NCBI RefSeq assembly: GCF_002893625.1
Contig: NZ_PKMZ01000002.1
Location: forward strand, 638,260-702,259
Length of the DNA stretch: 64,000 nucleotides
Direction: 5' to 3'
From: Mangrovicella endophytica
GTDB lineage: Bacteria > Pseudomonadota > Alphaproteobacteria > Rhizobiales > Rhizobiaceae
The notes under the pieces are model-generated. The model had not been told where the DNA came from. It did no database searches and worked only from the letters and a program-made list of their open reading frames with translations. Shown here piece by piece: positions 36,166 to 44,344 of this stretch. The first letter of the stretch is position 1. Each line of letters starts with the position of its first letter. Position numbers and translations under genes: made by a program.

Positions 36166-38157
36166 CTACTCCGCGGCGGCCGTGTTCACCGGCTTCACCA
36201 GTGAGGTGATGCGGCGGACGGTGACGCGACGGTTCTCGCGGTTCTCCGACTGGGTGTTCACCTTGAGGTACTGCTCGCCATAGCCCTGCGTGACGAGGTT
36301 CTCCGCGGGAACGTCGAAGTACTGCGTCAGCGCATTGGCGACGCCCTCGGCGCGCTGGTCGGACAGAGCAAGGTTCGAGAGGTCGCTGCCGACCGCATCG
36401 GTGTGACCCTCGATCAGGAAGGTCTCGCCCGGGTTCTCCTCCACCACCTTCGAGATCGCCTTGGCGAGCGCCTCGAGATTGCCGACCTGGTTCTGCGCGA
36501 TGGTTGACGAACCGAAGTCGAAGTTGATGGTGTTGAGATCGATGCGGCGCACCTTCTCGCGGATACGCTGCGAGCGCTTCACCTCGTCGACCGAGTAGAT
36601 GCGTTCCACCGTTTCGACCGGCGGTGCAACGATGGTGTCGTAGTAGAGCTGCTCGTCCGGCTCCGCCACGTCCACGATGTACTCGTCCTCAGGGATGGTC
36701 AGCTCAAGCGGCGGCAGATCCTCGGCCGGATCCTCGTAATAGGTCGGGCGACGATCGTCGTCCTCGCCATAGGGATCATAGAAGAGCACCACCTCGCGGC
36801 CGTCCGGCATGATGCGCGAGCGCTGCACCACGTCGCCGTAGCGGTTGGAGATCGTCACGACCTGCACGCCGTTCGGCCGCACGATGGTCTCGCGCGTCCG
36901 GCCGCCACGCAGGCGCTCGGTGTAGCGATCGTTCGAGCCCTCGGCGAGACGGTCGTCGTCGTTGGAGCGGATGAAGTAGCTCGCCGCGGCCCCCGCGACA
37001 GCACCGGCAGCCGCTGCACCGACGATGGTGACGATGTCGCGATCGCCGACGCGCTTGACCACCTTGGCGTCCGGCGGCAGCTCGACCTTTGGCGCTTCGC
37101 GGATGCGCTCGCCTTCCTCGGCCCGCGCGCCGCGGATTTCGATCGGCTCACGCAATTGCTGAACGCGAGCATCGCTCTGGTCGACGCGGCCCTTTTCGAC
37201 CGGCGCCTGCTGGACGTCGGCGGGAACGGGTTTCGGCTGCTCGACAGGCGCAGGCGGTGTAACCGCGGCCGTGCCGTCGCCGCCAGTCGCATCCGGGGCG
37301 CCCGGGGCGGGAGCTGCGGCGCCATCCGGCGCGGGCTGACCGGCCGCTGGCGGGGTCACTGGTGCGGTGCCGTCTGCCGGGGCGGCCGGCTCGGCAGGAG
37401 TTGCCGGCGTGGCAGGCTCGGCCGGCGTCGCAGGTGCCGGAGCCGGAGCTTCGGAGGCCGGCGGAGTTGCCGGGGTGGCGGGAGCTGCAGGCTCGGCTGG
37501 TGTCGCAGGTGCTGCGGCCGGAGCATCCGAGGCTGGCGGAGCCGCCGGCGTATCGGGAGCTGCAGGTTCGGCCGGCGCTGCGGACGGCTCGGCTGCCGCG
37601 GGCTCGCCGCGCTGGCCCTTGCCGCCACGCTCGCCGCGCTTGCCACCTTCGCCGTTCTCGCCGCGCTTCTTGCGATCGCCGCGCTTGCCTTCGGACGGTG
37701 CCTCGCCGTTGCTCTTGGGCTCCGCGCTCTCGGCTGCAGGCGCTGCAGGCTCCTCGGCGGCGGGTGCTGCAGGCTCCTTGGCGGCCGGCTCTTCAGCGGC
37801 CGGCGCCGGGGCCGGCTCGGGTGCGGCGGCCTCGGGTTCGGGTTCAGCTGCTGGTGCCGGCTCGGCGGCCGGAGCCGCAGGCTCTTCGGCAGCGGGCGCC
37901 GGAGCAGGCTCGGGGGCTGCCGGCTCGGGCTCAGGTGCCGGCGCAGGCTCTGGCTCAGGCGCCGGAGCGGGCGCTTCGGCCGGCGCTTCCGCGGCTGGAG
38001 CATCCGCTGGCGGCAGTGGCGCCGCGGGATCCTCGGCCTGAGCAAGAAGGACCGGCTGACGTTCGGCAGCGACGGCCGCTAGCGGGCCGCTTAACGCGGT
38101 CGATGCGGCAAGCGTCGCGACCGACACGAAGCGGCCGGTACGTCTGAAATTCGGCAT
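36166..38157 (-). CDS. OmpA family outer-membrane protein with long Pro/Ala/Glu linker
   Basis: A 663-residue envelope protein. It has a signal peptide (cleavage after AVAA at about residue 32), then about 300 residues of Pro/Ala/Glu low complexity (repeats such as APAPAAEEPAA and TPATPAEPA), interrupted at about 160-190 by a Gly/Lys/Arg/Glu-rich island (GKRGDRKKRGEN). After that come VTIVGAAAAGAVAGAAASYFI (a glycine-rich hydrophobic helix), a YMGG-like acidic region and the OmpA_C domain in the last 110 residues (FDFGSSTIAQNQ, IEGHTDAVGSDLSNLALSDQRA, ENRRVTVRRI, given in pieces), which binds peptidoglycan. ATG 38157 has AAAGG upstream; the frame extends to 38268 without a signal. Probably links the outer membrane to the wall across a wide periplasm. 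Confidence 0.85.
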   Translation of the reverse strand: MPNFRRTGRFVSVATLAASTALSGPLAAVAAERQPVLLAQAEDPAAPLPPADAPAAEAPAEAPAPAPEPEPAPAPEPEPAAPEPAPAPAAEEPAAPAAEPAPAAEPEPEAAAPEPAPAPAAEEPAAKEPAAPAAEEPAAPAAESAEPKSNGEAPSEGKRGDRKKRGENGEGGKRGERGGKGQRGEPAAAEPSAAPAEPAAPDTPAAPPASDAPAAAPATPAEPAAPATPATPPASEAPAPAPATPAEPATPATPAEPAAPADGTAPVTPPAAGQPAPDGAAAPAPGAPDATGGDGTAAVTPPAPVEQPKPVPADVQQAPVEKGRVDQSDARVQQLREPIEIRGARAEEGERIREAPKVELPPDAKVVKRVGDRDIVTIVGAAAAGAVAGAAASYFIRSNDDDRLAEGSNDRYTERLRGGRTRETIVRPNGVQVVTISNRYGDVVQRSRIMPDGREVVLFYDPYGEDDDRRPTYYEDPAEDLPPLELTIPEDEYIVDVAEPDEQLYYDTIVAPPVETVERIYSVDEVKRSQRIREKVRRIDLNTINFDFGSSTIAQNQVGNLEALAKAISKVVEENPGETFLIEGHTDAVGSDLSNLALSDQRAEGVANALTQYFDVPAENLVTQGYGEQYLKVNTQSENRENRRVTVRRITSLVKPVNTAAAE

Positions 38158-38294
38158 GAACGAACCTTTCAACGATGTCCCTTGCAGTCTTGTCCCGCCT
38201 CGTTGCGTCAGTTTCGAGGCACGGCACAGGCAGCCCGAGATAGGACGCCGGCCACGAACGGCCAGCATCTATGCAGAGCTGGAGGATCAATCGT

Positions 38295-39491
38295 TCAGTC
38301 GATGCGAAGTTCCGGCGGCTGCCATTCGTAGAGCCAAGCGAGATCGCGCCCGAGCGAGCGGGAATCGCGCAGCGACAGCACGGTGTCGCGGCCGAGACTG
38401 AGCGGGAAGGGCAGGTGATAAACTGCCCCGTTGAAGATTGCTCGTCGGCGCGCCCGGTCGATGCGAGGCCGCCGCTCTGCCGCGTAGCGCCTTGCGGCGG
38501 CTGCAAGATCGGGCGCTTGCGCGTAGGCGGAGGCCGCCACGACCGCGTCCTCGATCGCCATGGCGGCCCCTTGAGCCGCGTGCGGCAGCATGGCGTGCGC
38601 GGCATCCCCGATGAGGATGATCCGTCCTTCGGCGTTCCCCCAGACGCGGTCCCCCGGGACCATCATCAGCGGCCAGCGCGTCACCGGTCCGCTGCGGGTG
38701 ATCATCTCGGTCAACACCGGCGTCGCGCCGTGCAGGCGTGTCATCAGCGGCATCCGCCCGGCATGATCGCGCGAGGAGAAATCGGTGGTCTGCGGCTCCC
38801 GGACGACGGCGACGAGGTTGAGCCGCTCGCCGCCGCTGACGGGATAGGTGACAATGTTGACGCTGCGTCCGAGCCAGCCGGTGATGCCAGGCGCGAAAGG
38901 CGGCGCACCGGCTGCGCGGTCCAGCATCGTGCGCCAGGCTACGGAGCCGGAATAGTGCGGCGGCTCCAGTTTCAGAGCTTCGGCGACGCGCGAGCGGACG
39001 CCGTCTGCGGCCACGACGAGACCGTAGGGTCGCTCGCTCATCGACTCCGCCTGCTGCAAGGCAAGTGTCACCTGATCGCCGCCACCGCTGCGGAGGCCGG
39101 CGATTTCGGTTCCAAGCTCGAGCGTGATCGCCGGCTGTGTCAGCACGGCCGTCAGCAGGGCCGCCTGCAGATCGGCACGATGGATCGAGACGTAGCCCGT
39201 TCCGTCATCCGCCTTGACGTCGACCCTTGCGAGCCGGCGGTTGTCCCGCGCCCGCCGCAGCGTCACCGTTTCGGCCGGCACGGCGCCGCGAAGGTCCGCC
39301 TGATCGATGCCGATCGCCCGGAGCGCGCGCAGAGCATTGGCGGATAGTTGCAGTCCGGCGCCGACCTCTTCCAGAACCGCGGCGCGTTCGAGGACGGCGA
39401 CCTTGAACCCGCATCTGGCGAAGGCGAGCGCGGCGCTGAGGCCGGCAATGCCGGCTCCGGCGACCGCGACGCTCAGCGTTCGATCGACCAT
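38295..39491 (-). CDS. FAD-dependent monooxygenase (salicylate hydroxylase-like)
   Basis: A 398-residue class A flavoprotein monooxygenase. The FAD-binding GAGIAGLSAALAFARCG is at the N-terminus; VVAADGVRSRVAE (DG motif) and RIILIGDAAHAMLPHAAQG (GD motif, ribityl binding) complete the family signature. It hydroxylates an aromatic or heteroaromatic ring using NAD(P)H and oxygen; the nearest functional names are salicylate or 3-hydroxybenzoate 6-hydroxylases, but the substrate is not assignable. ATG 39491. Possibly co-transcribed with the zinc protein upstream (13-base gap). No ring-cleavage genes nearby. Confidence 0.88.
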   Translation of the reverse strand: MVDRTLSVAVAGAGIAGLSAALAFARCGFKVAVLERAAVLEEVGAGLQLSANALRALRAIGIDQADLRGAVPAETVTLRRARDNRRLARVDVKADDGTGYVSIHRADLQAALLTAVLTQPAITLELGTEIAGLRSGGGDQVTLALQQAESMSERPYGLVVAADGVRSRVAEALKLEPPHYSGSVAWRTMLDRAAGAPPFAPGITGWLGRSVNIVTYPVSGGERLNLVAVVREPQTTDFSSRDHAGRMPLMTRLHGATPVLTEMITRSGPVTRWPLMMVPGDRVWGNAEGRIILIGDAAHAMLPHAAQGAAMAIEDAVVAASAYAQAPDLAAAARRYAAERRPRIDRARRRAIFNGAVYHLPFPLSLGRDTVLSLRDSRSLGRDLAWLYEWQPPELRID

Positions 39492-39504
39492 GGTCTACTG
39501 GCGG

Positions 39505-39750
39505 TCAGGCCGCCTTGTCGACATACAGGCAACCGGCCGGCTTCGTCTCGTCGGCATGGAGCTGCGGATTGTAGCGGTACAGCGTGGAGCAGTAGCCGCA
39601 CACCTTCTCCCCATCGTCGCCGAGATCCATGAAGACATGCGGATGATCGAAGGGCGGGTTGGCGCCGACGCACATGAATTCGGTGACGCCGATCTCGATC
39701 ACGTGGTATCCGGCGTCGTTCTGGAAGTGCGGAATGACATGCCCGGCCAT
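39505..39750 (-). CDS. NDUFS6-like zinc-finger (zf-CHCC) protein
   Basis: An 81-residue zf-CHCC protein. Zinc ligands are Cys27, His36 (or His38), Cys51 and Cys54 in MCVGANPPFDHPHVFMD and KVCGYCSTLYRY. The family includes mitochondrial NDUFS6 and its alphaproteobacterial homologue, an accessory subunit of complex I on the peripheral arm. ATG 39750 has GAGGAGA upstream at good spacing. It stands apart from nuo genes, beside an unrelated monooxygenase, as is usual for this gene in Rhizobiales. The NDUFS4-like gene at 26.2 kb is its likely partner. Confidence 0.9.
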   Translation of the reverse strand: MAGHVIPHFQNDAGYHVIEIGVTEFMCVGANPPFDHPHVFMDLGDDGEKVCGYCSTLYRYNPQLHADETKPAGCLYVDKAA

Positions 39751-39908
39751 CGGCGGATCTCCTCGTCATCGTCCAATCGCGGCGGACCATACTCATCGTG
39801 TTTGGACTTGAACAGGGTGGAGCGAGCGCTGCGCTGCCGCGCCGCAAACTTTGCTGCGGCTCGCATATTGATATTCGGCGACGCAGTGCATGAAGGAGGG
39901 CGGTGCCC

Positions 39909-40670
39909 GTGACGATGTTCCAATCCGAGGGCCTGAACCTCGCCTATATGGATGAGGGGAACGGCAGGCCGATTGTTCTCGTGCACGGCTTTGCCTCATC
40001 CATGCGAGTGAACTGGATCGATCCCGGCTGGGTCTCGACCCTGACCGGCGCAGGCTTTCGCATCCTTGCCTTCGATCATCGCGGCCATGGCGCCAGCGAC
40101 AAGCCACACGACGCGGATCTCTATGCGCCGCAGCGGATGGCGGCCGACGTCATGGCGCTGCTGGATCATGTCGGTCTGCCGAGCGCGACGCTCTTCGGCT
40201 ACTCGATGGGCGCGCGGGTCAGCACCTATGCGGTTCTCGGCTATCCCGAGCGGGTCGACAGGATCATCTTCGGCGGCCTCGGCATCGGCCTCGTCGAAGG
40301 CGTCGGCGACTGGGATCCGATTGCCGCCGCGCTGCTGGCGCCCTCGCTTGATGACGTCACCGATCCCAAGGGGCGGATGTTCCGGGCCTTCGCCGACCGC
40401 ACGCGCAGCGATCGCGTGGCGCTTGCCGCCTGCATCCGCACGTCACGGCAGGAGCCGACGGAAGCCGAGGTTCGATCGATCCGGCAGCCGGTGCTGATCG
40501 GCGTCGGCACCAGGGACGATATCGCCGGGTCGGGCGCCGAGCTTGCGGCACTGCTGCCGCATGCCCGCTACTTCCCGATCGAGGATCGCGACCACATGCT
40601 CGCCGTCGGCGACCGTAGCTTCAAGGCCGAGGTGCTGCGCTTCCTCGCCGAGGATGCCGCTGCGGCTTGA
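39909..40670 (+). CDS. Alpha/beta hydrolase
   Basis: A 253-residue alpha/beta-hydrolase-fold protein. PIVLVHGFASS carries the oxyanion HG, FDHRGHGASDKP follows, GYSMGARVS supplies the nucleophile Ser, GTRDDIAG the probable Asp and DRDHMLAV the His. An esterase- or haloperoxidase-like activity is possible; substrate unknown. AAGGAGG at 39893-39899 is best spaced for GTG 39909; GTG 39903 is only 3 bases away from it and ATG 39915 is 15 away. The order hydrolase-cysE-DUF3126 recurs in related genomes. Confidence 0.85.
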   Translation: MTMFQSEGLNLAYMDEGNGRPIVLVHGFASSMRVNWIDPGWVSTLTGAGFRILAFDHRGHGASDKPHDADLYAPQRMAADVMALLDHVGLPSATLFGYSMGARVSTYAVLGYPERVDRIIFGGLGIGLVEGVGDWDPIAAALLAPSLDDVTDPKGRMFRAFADRTRSDRVALAACIRTSRQEPTEAEVRSIRQPVLIGVGTRDDIAGSGAELAALLPHARYFPIEDRDHMLAVGDRSFKAEVLRFLAEDAAAA

Positions 40671-40932
40671 CCGACTCGCTAGCTTCGCGCCTGGAGGACG
40701 CCGCCTGCACGCGTATGCTATCACCGCCCGGCCTACGGCTGTTGTGCGGCCGCGCGGGTCTTATGTTAAAGAGCGCAGGACGCATGCCGCCTTCCGGTTT
40801 CAAGAGGGTGGCTGCGACCCGTGCAGGCGGTTCGGCGGCGCGTCGTGTTCGAGCGCCCATAGCCGAGCCGCGGGATCGAAGCCTCAAACGCCCATCCGGG
40901 CCGGGAGGCGATCGAAGCGTATGGAGACGAAG

Positions 40933-41757
40933 ATGAGCGTGGTCAGCCGGCAGACCCAGGAGAAGATCCAGGCGGTTGATCCGATCTGGGCGCGTGTGCG
41001 TGAGGAAGCGGCAGAGATGGCGGATCGCGAGCCGGTGCTCGCCGGCTTCGTCTACGCAACCATCCTCAACCATGACAGCCTTGAGGCCGCGCTTACCCAC
41101 CGGGTGTCGCAGCGCCTCGACCATGCCGACGTCCCGGCCGTGCTGATCGCCCAGAGCTTCCATGAAATGGCGATGAGCGATGCGGCCTGGAGCGAGGTGC
41201 TGCGGATCGATATCCAGGCGGTGTTCGACCGCGATCCCGCCTGCGAGCGCTATATCGAGCCGCTGCTCTATTTCAAAGGCTTTCACGCCATCCAGACGCA
41301 CCGGCTGGCGCACTGGCTGTGGATGCAGGGGCGCCGCGATTTCGCACTGTATCTCCAGTCGCGGTCCTCAGCGGTGTTCCAGACGGACATCCATCCCGCG
41401 GCTAAGATGGGTCGCGGCATCTTCCTCGATCACGCAACCGGGCTCGTTGTCGGCGTGACGGCAGAGATTGGCGACAATGTCTCCATCCTGCAGGACGTGA
41501 CCCTCGGGGGTACGGGCAAGGAGCACGGCGATCGTCATCCGAAGATCGGCTGCGGCGTCCTGATCGGCGCCGGCGCCAAGATCCTCGGCAACATCCGCAT
41601 CGGCAACTGCTCGAAGATCGCTGCGGGTTCGGTCGTGCTGAAGCCGGTTCCGCCTCACACGACTGTCGCCGGCGTTCCTGCGAAGGTGATCGGCACCACG
41701 GGCACTTGCGCCGAGCCGGCGCGTGCCATGGACCAGTGCCTGGACGCAGACGCTTGA
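40933..41757 (+). CDS. cysE: Serine O-acetyltransferase
   Basis: A 274-residue CysE, which makes O-acetylserine from serine and acetyl-CoA as the committed step to cysteine. The N-terminal helical SATase domain ends in YFKGFHAIQTHRLAHWLW; the left-handed beta-helix follows with DIHPAAKMGRGIFLDHATG and GDNVSILQDVTLGGTGKE (catalytic His/Asp region), and GAGAKILGNIRIG hexapeptide repeats. Two ATG codons are close: ATG 40921 and 40933; GGAG inside the first codons is spaced 6 bases before 40933, which is chosen. The 260-base leader shows no riboswitch that I can recognise. Confidence 0.95.
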   Translation: MSVVSRQTQEKIQAVDPIWARVREEAAEMADREPVLAGFVYATILNHDSLEAALTHRVSQRLDHADVPAVLIAQSFHEMAMSDAAWSEVLRIDIQAVFDRDPACERYIEPLLYFKGFHAIQTHRLAHWLWMQGRRDFALYLQSRSSAVFQTDIHPAAKMGRGIFLDHATGLVVGVTAEIGDNVSILQDVTLGGTGKEHGDRHPKIGCGVLIGAGAKILGNIRIGNCSKIAAGSVVLKPVPPHTTVAGVPAKVIGTTGTCAEPARAMDQCLDADA

Positions 41758-41862
41758 GGGTCGGCTAGACGTCGTATCCAGAACAAGCCTGCGGCCGGCG
41801 GGGGGTCGATCCGCAGCGTCCGGCTGCGATCAACTTCGTCCCAATCGCGGATCCGCGTCGTG

Positions 41863-41907
41863 AGAGCATTTCCGGCCGAGCGGTTCCGTGTTCGGCGGAA
41901 ATGCTCT
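41863..41907. repeat. Intergenic palindrome (AGAGCATTTCCG type)
   Basis: A 12-bp perfect inverted repeat, AGAGCATTTCCG / CGGAAATGCTCT, with a 21-base spacer, followed by AGAG. It resembles dispersed palindromic repeats found between genes of many rhizobia. Single copy in this window. Confidence 0.55.
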
Positions 41908-42016
41908 AGAGCCGCATCCAATCAACGTCACTAACCCGAATGTCGACGGGCTCCGGCCTTTGCAAGCCGCCCCGGTCGCCTAGCTTTGTCATACCGACAC
42001 TCCCGAGGACGTCACC

Positions 42017-42226
42017 GTGAAGCCTGATGAAATCCGCAAGCTCGAAGCCTACCTGAAATCCCGCTTCAAGGCGGCCTACCTCCAGGTGAGGGCTCTGCCG
42101 CGGAAGTCCGACACGGCCGAGGTCTATATCGACGACGAGTTCGTCGGCCTGATCGCCAAGGATACGGAGGAGGGCGAGCTCTCCTACCATCTGACCATGA
42201 CCATTCTCGACATCGATCTGGAATAG
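42017..42226 (+). CDS. DUF3126 family protein
   Basis: A 69-residue alphaproteobacterial protein of unknown function: KPDEIRKLEAYLKSRF, then LQVRALPRKSDTAEVYIDDE and LSYHLTMTILDIDLE. It has an alpha-beta-beta composition and is acidic at the C-terminus. The start is GTG 42017 after GAGGACGTCACC. It regularly follows cysE in Rhizobiales, so a link to sulfur metabolism is possible but unproven. Confidence 0.85.
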   Translation: MKPDEIRKLEAYLKSRFKAAYLQVRALPRKSDTAEVYIDDEFVGLIAKDTEEGELSYHLTMTILDIDLE

Positions 42227-42265
42227 CGGCTTCCGCTACTCTGCGAAGTCAATTCCAGACATGAA

Positions 42266-42295
42266 GAAGCCGGCCCCCGGGGAAGGGCCGGCTTC
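42266..42295. terminator. Bidirectional terminator hairpin
   Basis: An 11-bp perfect stem, GAAGCCGGCCC / GGGCCGGCTTC, with an 8-base loop between the convergent DUF3126 and cysteine-protease genes. AAG flanks it on the left, giving a partial T-run for the minus strand. Confidence 0.7.
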
Positions 42296-42381
42296 AAGTC
42301 CGATCGAACAAGACGGGCAGGCGTCCGATCGGAATGGTTCAGAGGCGGAGGTCCAGCCTCTTCAGCTGATTTTCGCCGCTC

Positions 42382-42984
42382 TCAGCGGACGCTGCCGACC
42401 AGGATGTTGCGATCGTCGGCAATGCCGACCCACTTGCTGGAGTCCTGCTCCGACTGGCGCTTCAGGTAGTGATATTCGGTCTCGGTCCAGGCAAGGATCC
42501 GCTCCTCGAGATTGTCGAGGATGAAGTCACCCTTGTCGGTCTTCACCGTCAGAACCGCATGGCCGTCGCCGTTCGGCTGACGAACCACGGTGATCAGCAG
42601 AGCCGAGCGCGGCAGGCCCTGCCGCTCCAGCATGTATTGCTTCAACAGAGCGAAGTCTTCGCAGTCACCCTGGGTGGTCGGATAAGCCCAGACTTCCGGA
42701 ACACCGTAGATCTCCTCGTCCGTGCGGGGATAGATCGTGGTGTTGGCGGTGTTGTTCACCCCGACCATCGCAGCCCAAACCGCGCGCGTCAGCTTCACCG
42801 CGCCGCGCGTCTCGTTGGGCTGGCACTCCGAAGCGTACTGCTTGCAGAACTCGTAGTGGCCGACCGGCTGTGAGGTCTGGCCGAGGGTCGGCATGTGCAG
42901 GATGTCGCTCATGGCTGCAGCGCTGCCCGTTGCCGCTGCCATCAGTCCCGCGGCCAACGCCGCCATCTGAAAGAACTTGTTCAA
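42382..42984 (-). CDS. Transglutaminase-like cysteine peptidase (BTLCP family)
   Basis: A 200-residue exported protein of the bacterial transglutaminase-like cysteine proteinase family. It has a signal peptide (NKFFQMAALAAGLMAAATG, cleavage near AAA), the Cys motif TQGDCEDFALLK, the His motif GDGHAVLTVKTD and the Asp motif FILDNLEERI, i.e. an intact Cys-His-Asp triad. Relatives include LapG-like periplasmic proteases, though this is the shorter general BTLCP form. The start is TTG 42984 with GGGGAG 8 bases upstream. A near-perfect palindrome lies 49-84 bases upstream and may control it. Confidence 0.88.
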   Translation of the reverse strand: MNKFFQMAALAAGLMAAATGSAAAMSDILHMPTLGQTSQPVGHYEFCKQYASECQPNETRGAVKLTRAVWAAMVGVNNTANTTIYPRTDEEIYGVPEVWAYPTTQGDCEDFALLKQYMLERQGLPRSALLITVVRQPNGDGHAVLTVKTDKGDFILDNLEERILAWTETEYHYLKRQSEQDSSKWVGIADDRNILVGSVR

Positions 42985-43572
42985 GTTTTTGTCTCCCCGT
43001 CTGTGACAAGGAGAATGCCGGCTCGCTTTTACTTTGAGGCCAAATCAAGTCAGATGATTTGCCTCAAATTCGAGCGGAATTGTTTGAAATCTATACTTGT
43101 TCTTCGATGAAGATGCGGATGCAAATTGCTGCGAATGCGGCCAGCCGCCGTTAACCCTATGCGCCGTCGCCTCAGGAAAGGCGGCTCTTGAGCGTCGAAG
43201 GTAGCTTGTAGAGAGCGTTTGGAGCGCGTCGCGCGGGTTACCGAACGATGAATCGGGCGGATTTGCGCGTTAACACTTCAGCGGAATCGCCGGAGGCGAG
43301 CCGAAAAAAAGTTTTTGCGGCGGTCGGCACCAGCTGCCCGCAATCGCGACGAACGCGGTGGCTGCAAGGGGGCGAGGGCGACGTCTGTCGCTTGCCGGCG
43401 CGGAGCAATGGCTCTGGGGGAGGCGCTACATCAACGCCGGAAGCCGGCTCAGCAGCGGACCTGCCCTTGCAAAGCTGAATACGGCGATTGAGGGATCAGA
43501 CGCGTAGCGCCTGCCACGATGTCGTCAGCAGGAAGGATGTCGGATCACTCGTCGGCCGAACCCGATGCGACC
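42985..43572. other. Long intergenic region with two palindromes
   Basis: About 590 bases between two minus-strand genes, partly AT-rich at 43020-43110. It contains the palindrome at 43033-43068 and a smaller A/T one, GCCGAAAAAAAGTTTTTGCGGC, at about 43301-43322. TTAACC-type half-sites lie near 43153 and 43270. A 76-codon frame at 43248 has no recognisable content. Confidence 0.45.
43033..43068. promoter_or_regulatory. Near-perfect palindrome upstream of the BTLCP gene
   Basis: Left arm TTTGAGGCCAAATCA and right arm TGATTTGCCTCAAA pair over 14 bp with one bulged C and a 7-base spacer. It is not followed by a T-run on either strand, so an operator or leader structure is more likely than a terminator. 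Distance to the TTG start: 49 bases. Confidence 0.5.
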
Positions 43573-44181
43573 TCAGCGGAAAGCGGCTTCGATCGTCTCG
43601 CGCGCCTGCACCATCGCGAACTCGATGGCGAAGCCTTCCTCGAGGTGGCGGACGATGCGGCCCTTCATCGTGCCGAGAGTTACGCGCGAGCCAAGCGCCG
43701 GGCGGACCTGCGAATTGACTGCCGCGCCGGAGAGCGACAGGTCGATGATGCGCACCTTATAGGTGCGGCCATCTTCCAACACGATGTCGATGAACGGATT
43801 GCGCGGCTGCACGCGCTCGTGCCGCCGATCTTCCGGCAGGTCGAGTTCGTGGCGGTTGGCCAGCCAAGTCAGCTGCGCTGCCAGCTTCTCGCGCTTGCGC
43901 TCGGTGGTCTGCACGACGAGGGCGAAGCCGCCGGCATAGGCACGCTGCACCGATCCTTCGACCCTGCCGATATGGTCGGCATAAAGGATGATGCGTTCGC
44001 CCTGGCGCGGCGTGACCGGGGTAACCACGGCAACGTCGCCGGGCGACATGTTCTCGACGCGGCACGGATACTCGCTCCGGTCTTCCAGCATGAAGCGGCC
44101 GAGCAGATCGACGGGGACGCGCTGGAAGCGGCGGCGTTCCTCGAAGTCCGGCTGCGGTTGCTGAAGAGCGGTGCTCTGCAT
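43573..44181 (-). CDS. Protein with two PilZ-like domains
   Basis: A 202-residue cytoplasmic protein. The N-terminal PilZ-like half (about 12-100) starts RRRFQRVPVDLLGRFML and has the D/N-x-S-x-G-like ENMSPGDVAVVTP. The C-terminal half (about 115-200) has DRRHERVQPRNPF and DLSLSGAAVNS, matching the R-x3-R and (D/N)-x-S-x-x-G binding motifs for cyclic di-GMP; the first half also has R-x3-R. So at least the second domain is a credible c-di-GMP receptor. ATG 44181 has GGAAAG upstream; an upstream extension to 44232 is less likely. A GGDEF-EAL protein is encoded at 60.4 kb. Confidence 0.8.
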   Translation of the reverse strand: MQSTALQQPQPDFEERRRFQRVPVDLLGRFMLEDRSEYPCRVENMSPGDVAVVTPVTPRQGERIILYADHIGRVEGSVQRAYAGGFALVVQTTERKREKLAAQLTWLANRHELDLPEDRRHERVQPRNPFIDIVLEDGRTYKVRIIDLSLSGAAVNSQVRPALGSRVTLGTMKGRIVRHLEEGFAIEFAMVQARETIEAAFR

Positions 44182-44344
44182 CGTCTGGCTTTCCGGCGCT
44201 GCGGGTGGCAGCCGTTGCGATAACGCTAACATAGAAGATGGACGTTAACGGTTTGTGCAAGGACCGCCGCCAATTGCGTCGCTCGCTGAGACCGCGCGCC
44301 CGGGCTGCACGTTAACAATGATTTGCAGCCTGCTATTGAGCGAC

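Noticed and set aside
37400..38000. Possible CRISPR-like or tandem repeat array
   Set aside because: The repetition is codon-level Pro/Ala/Glu low complexity inside the OmpA-family gene; unit length and spacing are irregular and it stays in frame.
40677..40932. Possible riboswitch ahead of cysE
   Set aside because: No recognisable SAM, cysteine-related or T-box structure could be assembled by eye.
43248..43478. 76-codon plus-strand frame in the 43 kb gap
   Set aside because: No ribosome binding site, no motif, low-complexity composition; more likely non-coding.
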